A DNA stretch of 6,246 nt from CAZSGN01 sp964606415 (GTDB lineage Bacteria; Bacteroidota; Bacteroidia; Bacteroidales; JBBRXJ01), in NCBI GenBank assembly GCA_964606415.1, contig CAZSGN010000173.1:1-6246 (forward strand). The letters run 5' to 3'. This document shows, one piece after another, positions 1 through 5,804 of the stretch. The position numbers and the translations under genes are program-made. A model generated the notes under the pieces. It ran no database searches. It worked only from the letters and a program-made list of their open reading frames with translations, and had not been told where the DNA came from. Each line of letters starts with the position of its first letter. Position 1 is the first letter of the stretch.

Positions 1-280
1 GATGCAATATAGTTGCTCATTTTTGGCAAACAATCTCCATTAAAATACAACCCAAATTGAGCGATTCAGCTCAATCGACCTTAAACCATATTTTATCTAC
101 ATATAAACAAATTGCAAGCTTTCATTAAATTAGTGGTAGAACCGAATAAATAAACTACCTGAACAGCGCCTGCCCGGAAAACATACTGATAATTAAGCAA
201 ATATGCAGATCACAAGTCATGCAAAATGCCAACAACCTCAAAGCCGGCATTATTTTGATTTATACAACCAGGAAGGAAAT
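1..280. other. Noncoding stretch with no supported gene
   Basis: No convincing gene lies between the left edge and the terminators of the leftward operon. Two plus-strand frames close within 45 bases of the edge. The third stays open to a TAA at 126-128, about 41 codons, too short and featureless to call the tail of a gene. The minus-strand frames are broken by frequent stops. Visible structure is limited to a perfect 7-bp stem at 56-62/69-75, described separately, and a weak GGTAG/CTACC inverted repeat at 135-139 and 155-159. I see no tRNA, IS end or CRISPR unit. Confidence 0.5.
56..75. repeat. Short perfect inverted repeat (hairpin)
   Basis: ATTGAGC at 56-62 pairs perfectly with GCTCAAT at 69-75 around a 6-base loop. 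Neither strand has a clean U-tract right after the stem. The minus strand continues as TTTGGGTTGTATTTT and the plus strand as a mixed sequence. It could be a weak terminator for a gene outside the window or a chance palindrome in AT-rich DNA. Confidence 0.3.
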
Positions 281-315
281 AAAAAATCCTCTTGCTTTTT
301 TATCGTAAGAGGATT
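277..315 (-). terminator. Second (distal) intrinsic terminator of the gpmI operon
   Basis: AATCCTCTT (285-293) and AAGAGGATT (307-315) form a perfect 9-bp stem with a 13-base loop. Read on the minus strand, the stem runs into UUUU-A-UUU (284-277), a good rho-independent terminator for leftward transcription. It lies just beyond another hairpin at 329-355, so it looks like a back-up terminator. On the plus strand no T-run follows it. Confidence 0.65.
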
Positions 316-328
316 AATCAGCTTTATT

Positions 329-355
329 AAAAAAATTGAGGCAATCTCTCAATTT
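329..355 (-). terminator. First (proximal) intrinsic terminator of the gpmI operon
   Basis: AAATTGAG (333-340) and CTCAATTT (348-355) form a perfect 8-bp stem with a 7-base loop. The A-run at 329-335 gives seven consecutive U residues at the end of a leftward transcript. The stem begins 14 bases after the stop codon of the DUF3109 gene, the standard place for an operon terminator. The stem is AT-rich with only two or three G-C pairs, which may be why a second hairpin follows. Confidence 0.65.
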
Positions 356-369
356 GGTAAAATGGAAAG

Positions 370-936
370 TTATTTATTCAAATACTCCCAGGCTTCTTCA
401 AGATTTTGATAAAACGCTTCTCCGTATTTACGCACAAGAGGCTCTTTCAAAAAACGGAAAACCGGCAAACGCTCTTTATCACCTAAAGTGACTGCTGGTT
501 TACAAATTTCCCAACGGTCATAATGAATGGCCTCAAATTTTTCATACTTTTTTATACGGACAGGATAAAGATGACAGGATACAGGCTTTTTAAAATCAAT
601 CACGCCATCATAAAACGCCTTTTCGATGGCACACCAGGCAACATTATTCTCAAAAATAACATAAGCGCATTCCTTTTTATTGATCAAAGGCGTCACCCTG
701 TCGCCATCATCATCAATAACATGAGTTCCTTGTTCAAGACAGGCCTTTACCCCCTTCTCTCTCATATAAGGACGGACAAAATCAAAAATCTCATCCAGTA
801 CAGCAACCTCCCCATCTTCGATCGGGGCGCCAGCATCCCCATAGACACAACAATTCCCATGACATTTTTCCAAATGGCAATGAAAACATTCAGTCAAAAG
901 ATCTCTCGAAACAATTTTATCATCAATTTGCAGCAT
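370..936 (-). CDS. DUF3109 family cysteine-rich protein
   Basis: This 188-residue soluble protein matches what I know of DUF3109, a family common in Bacteroidota with no established function. It has ten cysteines: C17, C20, C25, C29 and C30 form a CX2CX4CX3CC cluster near the N-terminus, followed by C66, C90, C102, C121 and C145. The segment CHLYPVRI at 121-128 resembles the 'C.xYP' stretch of YkgJ-type CxxCxxCC proteins, so zinc or Fe-S binding is likely, though this is inference. No signal peptide or membrane segment is visible, so it should be cytoplasmic. I chose the ATG at 936 (MLQIDD), which fits the usual family N-terminus. A TTG two codons upstream (942) would overlap the end of gpmI by 4 bases. 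The gene starts 2 bases after the gpmI stop and is surely co-transcribed and probably coupled with it. Family assignment is confident; biochemical role unknown. Confidence 0.88.
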   Translation of the reverse strand: MLQIDDKIVSRDLLTECFHCHLEKCHGNCCVYGDAGAPIEDGEVAVLDEIFDFVRPYMREKGVKACLEQGTHVIDDDGDRVTPLINKKECAYVIFENNVAWCAIEKAFYDGVIDFKKPVSCHLYPVRIKKYEKFEAIHYDRWEICKPAVTLGDKERLPVFRFLKEPLVRKYGEAFYQNLEEAWEYLNK

Positions 937-938
937 AA

Positions 939-2459
939 TCAATCAACCAACACTTTACCAGTCATCGCATCCGGCACTTCCAATCCCATTATAGAAAGTA
1001 AAGTCGGTGCGACATCTGCAAGGATACCATCTTTTAAAGACTTATAATCATCAGAAACAAGGATGCAAGGAACCGGATTAGTTGTATGAGCAGTATTTGG
1101 AGAGCCATCCTGATTAATAGCGAAATCGGCATTCCCATGATCTGCAATAATCATCACATGAAATCCTTTATCGCGAGCCACTTTGACAACTTCTCCCACA
1201 CATTCATCAACCACCTCCAAGGCTTTTTTAATAGCATCATAAACACCAGTATGTCCTACCATATCACCATTAGCAAAATTAAGACATACAAAATCAGGAT
1301 CTATTTCATCCAAACCTTTAATAATAGTATCTTTGACTTGATAAGCGCTCATTTCAGGCTGAAGGTCATAAGTTGCAACTTTAGGAGATGGGATTAGCAA
1401 CCTGCTCTCATTGTCAAATTCCTTTTCGCGTCCGCCCGAAAAGAAAAAGGTAACATGGGCATATTTTTCAGTCTCAGCTATGCGCACCTGCTTCAATCCA
1501 TTTTTTGCAACAACCTCACCCATTGACTCGGGAACATTATCCTTATCATAAATAACCTTCACCCCTTTAAAAGAATCATCATATCTGGTCATGGTACAAT
1601 AATAAAGCGGCAAAGTTCGCATATCATGCTCAGGAAAATCCTGTTGAGTAAGGGCTGTGGTTATTTGTCGAAGCCGGTCTGTCCGAAAATTAAAACAAAT
1701 CACAACATCACCTTCTTGAATCGTTCCAATGGGCTGATTATCTTCATCCACCATTACCAAAGGCTTAATAAACTCATCAGTAACCCCCTCATCATATGAA
1801 CGCTGAATTTTCTCTTCAAGATCTCGGGTGGGTTCCCCGGCACCTTTAACCAAAAGATCATATCCTAACTTAATCCTTTCCCAACGCTTATCCCTGTCCA
1901 TCGTGTAATATCTGCCAATAAGAGAAGCAATACGTCCATTGGAATGGCTAAGATGCTTCTGTAACTCACGAACATATTCCAATCCACTATACGGATCGGT
2001 ATCCCGGCCATCAGTCAGAGCATGAATATAAACCTGATCGAGTCCATAATTTTTTGTTATATCGCATAAATGATATAAGTGGGTATTCATTGAGTGAACA
2101 CCCCCATCGGAGAGCAGGCCAAGAAAATGAACCGCTTTATTATTATCTTTGGCATACTGAAGCGCTTCAGCCAGAACAGGTTTCTCTGCTAACTCACCTG
2201 TTTCAGCATCTTTGGTTATCTTAACAAGATCCTGATAAACAACCCTGCCAGCACCAATATTCAAATGCCCAACCTCTGAATTGCCCATTTGCCCTTCAGG
2301 CAAGCCGACATTCTCTCCACTGGCCATCAACCTGGATGTAGGATAATCTCGTGATAACTGATCCATATTAGGCGTATTAGCCATTGTCACAACATCAGAT
2401 TGATCAGATTTTCCACATCCCCATCCATCAAGAATCATCAAAAAGGTCTTCTTACTCAT
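939..2459 (-). CDS. gpmI: 2,3-bisphosphoglycerate-independent phosphoglycerate mutase
   Basis: This is the cofactor-independent enzyme that interconverts 3- and 2-phosphoglycerate in glycolysis and gluconeogenesis. It is a cytoplasmic, usually Mn-dependent member of the alkaline phosphatase superfamily. The 506 residues are the normal full length. Visible landmarks are the N-terminal metal site D11 in ILDGWG, the phosphorylated serine S61 in GQMGNSEVGH, H122 in DGGVHS, the substrate loop TDGRDTDP at 149-156, and the C-terminal metal ligands D399 and H403 (NGDMVGH), D440-H441 (IADHGN) and H458 (NTAHTT). These track the Geobacillus stearothermophilus enzyme with offsets of 1 to 4 residues, so all catalytic positions are intact. 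The ATG at 2459 follows an A-rich leader, AAAAAGTAAAAATA, with no Shine-Dalgarno, as usual in Bacteroidota. It is first in a two-gene leftward operon with the DUF3109 gene. Confidence 0.98.
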   Translation of the reverse strand: MSKKTFLMILDGWGCGKSDQSDVVTMANTPNMDQLSRDYPTSRLMASGENVGLPEGQMGNSEVGHLNIGAGRVVYQDLVKITKDAETGELAEKPVLAEALQYAKDNNKAVHFLGLLSDGGVHSMNTHLYHLCDITKNYGLDQVYIHALTDGRDTDPYSGLEYVRELQKHLSHSNGRIASLIGRYYTMDRDKRWERIKLGYDLLVKGAGEPTRDLEEKIQRSYDEGVTDEFIKPLVMVDEDNQPIGTIQEGDVVICFNFRTDRLRQITTALTQQDFPEHDMRTLPLYYCTMTRYDDSFKGVKVIYDKDNVPESMGEVVAKNGLKQVRIAETEKYAHVTFFFSGGREKEFDNESRLLIPSPKVATYDLQPEMSAYQVKDTIIKGLDEIDPDFVCLNFANGDMVGHTGVYDAIKKALEVVDECVGEVVKVARDKGFHVMIIADHGNADFAINQDGSPNTAHTTNPVPCILVSDDYKSLKDGILADVAPTLLSIMGLEVPDAMTGKVLVD

Positions 2460-2566
2460 TATTTTTACTTTTTAAAACATTTATAAAACAACGCCTGCGG
2501 TCATTAATAAAGAATTTCGGGTTAAAAAATATTGCTAACCATATTTAATTCCGAATTACAGATTCG

Positions 2567-2574
2567 CAAAATTA
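2567..2574 (-). promoter_or_regulatory. Probable -7 box of the gpmI promoter
   Basis: Read leftward, this is TAATTTTG, an exact match to the Bacteroidota consensus TAnnTTTG. Transcription would start near 2562 and give a leader of about 100 nt before the gpmI ATG. I see no good -33 TTTG at the right spacing; a TTTG at 2588-2585 is too close. An inverted repeat lies inside this leader (GGTTA 2520-2524 / TAACC 2536-2540). Confidence 0.4.
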
Positions 2575-2608
2575 TCCCTTTTTTCAAATTATGCTTGTAT
2601 TTTTCCTT

Positions 2609-2616
2609 TATTTTTG
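2609..2616 (+). promoter_or_regulatory. Probable -7 box of the serpin operon promoter
   Basis: TATTTTTG matches TAnnTTTG exactly, 27 bases before the serpin ATG at 2644. It would place the RNA start near 2621-2623 with a leader of about 20 nt. A TTG codon in the serpin frame at 2614-2616 falls inside this box and so upstream of the predicted RNA start, which supports the downstream ATG as the real start. The -33 region is poor. The box is about 35 bases from the oppositely oriented gpmI box, so the two promoters could interfere or share a regulator. Confidence 0.42.
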
Positions 2617-2643
2617 AAATTAAAAAACCAAACGATTTGGATT

Positions 2644-3885
2644 ATGCATTTCATTAAAACGCTATTTATTATTAGTGTCTTGGTTTTTTCTTATTGCGGG
2701 GCTCAAAAGAGCCGGCAACAAGCCAAGTCATTGGAACAAACCCAACCGGATACAAATCATAATATATCCGATTCTCTCAATCACTTAAGCATCGAATTAT
2801 TACAAAAACACACCACCAGCAAAGAAAATACCATCCTTTCCGGTTACAGTATATATTCTGCTCTCGCTTTAACTTATGCAGGCTCAGCAGGATTGACAAA
2901 AAAAGAAATGGCGTCAAGCCTGCACTACCCAGCTGATGCATCCCTGCTTCATAAACAAATGAAGAATAAACAACATCAATTACTTTCCACGATAGACACT
3001 AATCAATCTATAGCCATTAAAAATATGATCATTTATGACTCGGCATTTTCCCTATTACCCACTTATCTAAAAACAATTTCAGATTACTACGATATCACCC
3101 CGGAAAAAATTAATTTCAAAAAAAGTAAAGAACGAGATAAAGCAAGGCAACAAATCAATAAACAGATAAAAGAAGTTACCAACGGGAATATTAAAGAACT
3201 AATCCCTCCACAAGCTCTTTCTCCTTTATCTAAAATGGTCATCGCCAATGCCCTGTATTTTAAGTCACCCTGGCAAACGCCTTTCGCCGAAAAAGCAACA
3301 ACAAAACAAAAATTCTTCTATCTGCCTGACTCGTCAATACTCACCCCTTTTATGAAGCAAAGCTCAAAGCTTCCCTACTTTAAAAACAAGCAAGTGGAAT
3401 TAGTTTCAATTCCCTTTCAATCAGGCCAGTATTATTTTCATATTCTTATCCCACGATATACCTATACCCCCTCTCAGTTTTTGGACGAACACACTGCTGA
3501 CGAACTTATTCAGTTGTTTGATTCAACCCGCCACAAACATATAGATTTACAATTACCCAAGTTTGGTTTTCAATCAAAATTTCAATTGGCTAAGACATTA
3601 AAAATGATGGGCATGAATAATGCTTTTAATGAAAAAGCCAATTTTAAAAAGCTTAATGGCAGGAAAAACCTTTTTATTGATAATATTTTTCACGAAGCAA
3701 CCATTGACATCAATGAAAACGGCGCTGAAGCAAGTGCAGCAACAGCAGCCGTCATGGCTGTCAAGTCCGCGCCTGCTGAAAAAATTTCTGTCAGGGTTAA
3801 TCAACCTTTTCTGTTTTTTATCCAGGAAAAACAAACAAAAATTTTACTTTTCCAGGGACAAATTATCAAACCAACCACCAAATAA
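2644..3885 (+). CDS. Serpin family protease inhibitor, probable lipoprotein
   Basis: This is a 413-residue serpin, a suicide inhibitor that traps serine or cysteine proteases by inserting its cleaved reactive loop into beta-sheet A. Residues 1-18 form a hydrophobic signal ending in FSYC-G, so C18 is probably lipidated and the protein envelope-anchored. Tyr at -1 is unusual for a lipobox. Residues 19-42 look like a flexible linker, and the serpin fold runs from about 43 to 410. Landmarks are ILSGYSIYSALAL (64-76), NALYFKSPW (202-210), LPKFGF (304-309), the hinge ENGAEASAAT (358-367) and the signature VRVNQPFLFFI (383-393). The alanine-rich hinge with Gly at P15 is typical of inhibitory serpins. 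Counting from Glu358 as P17, P1-P1' is Lys374-Ser375, predicting trypsin-like targets. The ATG at 2644 was chosen over an in-frame TTG at 2614 because the signal starts there cleanly and the TTG lies in the promoter box. Its TAA overlaps the next ATG. Confidence 0.95.
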   Translation: MHFIKTLFIISVLVFSYCGAQKSRQQAKSLEQTQPDTNHNISDSLNHLSIELLQKHTTSKENTILSGYSIYSALALTYAGSAGLTKKEMASSLHYPADASLLHKQMKNKQHQLLSTIDTNQSIAIKNMIIYDSAFSLLPTYLKTISDYYDITPEKINFKKSKERDKARQQINKQIKEVTNGNIKELIPPQALSPLSKMVIANALYFKSPWQTPFAEKATTKQKFFYLPDSSILTPFMKQSSKLPYFKNKQVELVSIPFQSGQYYFHILIPRYTYTPSQFLDEHTADELIQLFDSTRHKHIDLQLPKFGFQSKFQLAKTLKMMGMNNAFNEKANFKKLNGRKNLFIDNIFHEATIDINENGAEASAATAAVMAVKSAPAEKISVRVNQPFLFFIQEKQTKILLFQGQIIKPTTK

Positions 3886-4508
3886 TGACACCGGAAGAAT
3901 TAGAAAACAATCCGCAGTTTGAGATCGCGCTTAAATTAGCTCATTCATCAATTACCCCATTTATCATTGAGCAATTAAAAAACAAGCATTGGATGACCAG
4001 GGTTCTTTTCCTTATCAGTTTTATATTTTTCCTGCTCTTCATTCATTACATCATACAAAATATTGCATTAGACTTGGTTAACTGGGGAACAATGCTCCTG
4101 TACACTTTAATAGGCATCGTTTTCAGTTTCACCCTGATTATCCCCATCCATGAATTCATTCACGGAATAGCCTATTGGCTTACAGGAGCGAGGAAAATTA
4201 ATGTTGGCGCCAAACTCAGACAATTTATTTTTTATGTTTCAGCAGATCAATTTGTGATCGATCATAAAAAATTCACTTTCGTGGCTCTTCTTCCATTTAT
4301 TATAATAACAAGTGGTTATATTTATCTTTTATTCAATCTACCTACTCCCTGGCATTTTGCCATAAGCATATCCCTTTTCCTGCATACCCTTAACTGCATT
4401 GGCGACATTACTCTCTTAGCCTTTATTCATGATCAGGACAAACCTGTTTATACTTTTGACGACATCAAACAAGAAACATCTTATTTTTACCGTTCAATTA
4501 AAAACTAA
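3885..4508 (+). CDS. DUF3267-like membrane protein with HEXXH zinc-protease motif
   Basis: This is a 207-residue integral membrane protein. A soluble N-terminus of about 36 residues precedes hydrophobic segments at roughly 38-58, 68-88, 131-151 and 156-181. The end of the second segment carries H89-E-F-I-H93, the zincin motif with two zinc ligands and the catalytic glutamate. N170-C-I-G-D174 near the last segment matches the N..GD motif I associate with DUF3267 putative zincins, and D174 is a plausible third ligand. The layout resembles site-2-type intramembrane metalloproteases, but no substrate is known and proteolysis is inferred. The ATG shares one base with the serpin TAA (TAATG), so translation is almost certainly coupled. 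This suggests a related envelope role, although serpins do not inhibit metalloproteases. No terminator is obvious before it, so both genes sit on one transcript. Confidence 0.82.
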   Translation: MTPEELENNPQFEIALKLAHSSITPFIIEQLKNKHWMTRVLFLISFIFFLLFIHYIIQNIALDLVNWGTMLLYTLIGIVFSFTLIIPIHEFIHGIAYWLTGARKINVGAKLRQFIFYVSADQFVIDHKKFTFVALLPFIIITSGYIYLLFNLPTPWHFAISISLFLHTLNCIGDITLLAFIHDQDKPVYTFDDIKQETSYFYRSIKN

Positions 4509-4518
4509 AAAGACATTT

Positions 4519-4565
4519 ACCCAAGTGCATACAAATTAAACAAAGGATTACTATCTTTGGGTTTT
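4519..4565 (+). terminator. Possible weak terminator after the serpin/HEXXH operon
   Basis: ACCCAAG (4519-4525) can pair with CTTTGGGT (4555-4562) with one bulged base, and an inner CAAAG/CTTTG pair (4541-4545/4555-4559) competes for the same right arm. The right arm is followed by TTT and then AATATA. The loop is long, the stem AT-rich and the U-run short, so this would be a leaky terminator at best. The right arm overlaps the TATCTTTG promoter-like box. Confidence 0.28.
4552..4559 (+). promoter_or_regulatory. Possible -7 box of the mltG promoter
   Basis: TATCTTTG is an exact TAnnTTTG match and would give an mltG leader of about 115 nt. A second, one-mismatch candidate, AATCTTTG, lies at 4592-4599. 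Neither has a convincing -33 TTTG. The 170-bp gap before mltG supports a separate promoter somewhere here, but the exact box is uncertain. Confidence 0.35.
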
Positions 4566-4678
4566 AATATAGATTGCTATCATATCCAATTAATCTTTGA
4601 AATCATCAATCATTCATTTTATTAAAAAAAACTTTGCAAGAATATCGCTAAAGGAATACAGTAACAAAACAATCAATC

Positions 4679-5713
4679 ATGAAAAAAACACGGTTTAAAT
4701 TAATATTTAGCATTTTATTTATCATTCTTCTTATCGGTAGCGTTTATATTTATATTATTCATCAACGCGTTTACGGCAACAACCTGGTAATCCAGACTCG
4801 CACATCAATTCATATACCCTCAGATTCTGAATATGAAGATGTTCTTCAAATCATTGATTCAGCATCAATAGTCAAAAATATATCTTCATTCAAATGGGTA
4901 GCTGAAAAAATGGATTACCCTTCTAATATCCATGCGGGACACTATATTATCGAACCGGACATGAATAATAAAGAATTTATTGCACGTCTAAGATCCGGAA
5001 CACAAACTCCTGTTAATATAACCTTTAACAACATTAAAACCATTAAGGGACTATGCAGCAAAATAGCCAGGCAACTTGAGCCAGACTCAGCAGCTTTCAG
5101 TGAAACCATACATGATAAAGCCTATATAGAATCATTAGGTTTTACAGAACAGACAATCATTGGTATGTTTATACCCAATACTTATGAATTATACTGGAAC
5201 ATAGGCCCCAAAGATTTTTACAACAGGATGGCCAGGGAATATGAAAAATTCTGGACTCAAACACGCGAAAAAAAGCGAAAAAAGCTAAACCTCGAGCGTA
5301 ATGATGTTAGCACATTGGCCTCTATTATTGAACAAGAGTCTTACCATAAAGATGAATATAAGAGAATCGCCGGTGTTTACATCAACAGGTTAAGAAAAAG
5401 GATGCATCTCCAGGCAGATCCAACCATACGTTACATCATTGGTGATTCCACACGACGGGTGCTTAACCATCATTTAAAAAAAGTATCCCCTTATAATACA
5501 TATCTGAACTATGGTTTACCTCCAGGACCAATATCCATTCCTTCTATTTCCGCAATTGATGCAGTATTAGATTTTGAAGATCACGACTATATTTATTTTT
5601 GTGCCAAACCGGATCTCACAGGATATCATAATTTCACCCATACATTAAAAGAGCATAACCGGAATGCACGGGCATATCAACAAGCCTTAAACAAGAAAAA
5701 AATTTGGAAATAA
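4679..5713 (+). CDS. mltG: Endolytic murein transglycosylase MltG (YceG-like)
   Basis: MltG cleaves nascent glycan strands in the inner-membrane periplasmic face, releasing 1,6-anhydro ends and setting strand length. The 344-residue protein has a short basic N-terminus, one membrane anchor at about 8-28, a LysM-like region at roughly 35-105 and the YceG catalytic domain from about 110 to 335. The catalytic glutamate is E218 in LASIIEQES, the same number as in the E. coli enzyme as I recall it. Other family landmarks are GMFIPNTYELYW (162-173), VYINRLRKRMHLQADPT (233-249), NYGLPPGPISIP (277-288) and the C-terminal HNFTHTLKEHNRNA (317-330). All are present, so it should be active. The start is the only ATG ahead of the anchor. 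There is no Shine-Dalgarno, only an AACAAAACAATCAATC leader. It faces murB, another cell-wall gene, but is transcribed convergently. Its length is normal for Bacteroidota. Confidence 0.97.
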   Translation: MKKTRFKLIFSILFIILLIGSVYIYIIHQRVYGNNLVIQTRTSIHIPSDSEYEDVLQIIDSASIVKNISSFKWVAEKMDYPSNIHAGHYIIEPDMNNKEFIARLRSGTQTPVNITFNNIKTIKGLCSKIARQLEPDSAAFSETIHDKAYIESLGFTEQTIIGMFIPNTYELYWNIGPKDFYNRMAREYEKFWTQTREKKRKKLNLERNDVSTLASIIEQESYHKDEYKRIAGVYINRLRKRMHLQADPTIRYIIGDSTRRVLNHHLKKVSPYNTYLNYGLPPGPISIPSISAIDAVLDFEDHDYIYFCAKPDLTGYHNFTHTLKEHNRNARAYQQALNKKKIWK

Positions 5714-5716
5714 AAC

Positions 5717-5757
5717 AAGTACTAATACTGTTTTTGAAAAATCAGGTATAAGTACTT
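5717..5757. terminator. Long hairpin between mltG and murB, likely murB terminator
   Basis: AAGTACTAATAC (5717-5728) pairs with GTATAAGTACTT (5746-5757) at 11 of 12 positions. The loop contains TTTTT-G-AAAAA, so almost the whole stretch is self-complementary. Read leftward, the stem continues into GUUUUAUUU (5716-5708), which suits termination of murB transcripts. Read rightward it is followed by AAAACG without a U-run, so for mltG it could act only as a weak terminator or 3'-end stabiliser. Confidence 0.55.
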
Positions 5758-5797
5758 AAAACGAAATAAACGTTGCATTTAAACATGATTTATTGCG
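5758..5797 (-). terminator. Possible proximal terminator of murB
   Basis: CGAAATAAA (5762-5770) and TTTATTGCG (5789-5797) pair at 8 of 9 positions around an 18-base loop. On the minus strand the stem is followed by UUUU (5761-5758). It starts 7 bases after the murB stop codon. The stem is AT-rich and imperfect, so confidence is modest. With the hairpin at 5717-5757 it would form a tandem pair. Confidence 0.35.
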
Positions 5798-5804
5798 CTT
5801 TGCA

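Noticed and set aside
1..128. Possible gene tail (plus, open from the edge to TAA 126-128) or gene start (minus, ATG at 20-18 reading MSNYIA)
   Set aside because: Each is too short to judge. A 41-codon open stretch is not rare by chance, and six residues cannot identify a gene. A TTTG at 56-53 and an imperfect box at 34-27 give only weak promoter support for the minus start.
203..409. 68-codon plus-strand open frame
   Set aside because: It runs through both leftward terminator hairpins and into the DUF3109 gene on the other strand, and its product has no domain-like pattern.
937..942. TTG start for the DUF3109 gene
   Set aside because: It adds only Met-Ile before an ATG that gives the typical family N-terminus. 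The TTG overlap with gpmI is possible but less likely.
523..1047. 174-codon plus-strand open frame
   Set aside because: It is antisense to the DUF3109 gene and the gpmI 3' end, whose frames carry conserved family motifs. No motif is visible in the translated product.
1086..1397. 103-codon plus-strand open frame
   Set aside because: It is antisense to the catalytic C-terminal part of gpmI and shows no independent features.
2614..2643. TTG start extending the serpin by ten residues
   Set aside because: The TTG lies inside the likely -7 box and would put a polar stretch before the signal peptide. The ATG at 2644 gives a normal signal.
3598..3922. Overlapping open frames in the serpin 3' region (minus 3598-3834, plus 3620-3922)
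   Set aside because: They are shadows of the serpin reactive-loop region, which is certain from its signature. The minus frame's cysteine run is just the reverse of the alanine-rich hinge codons.
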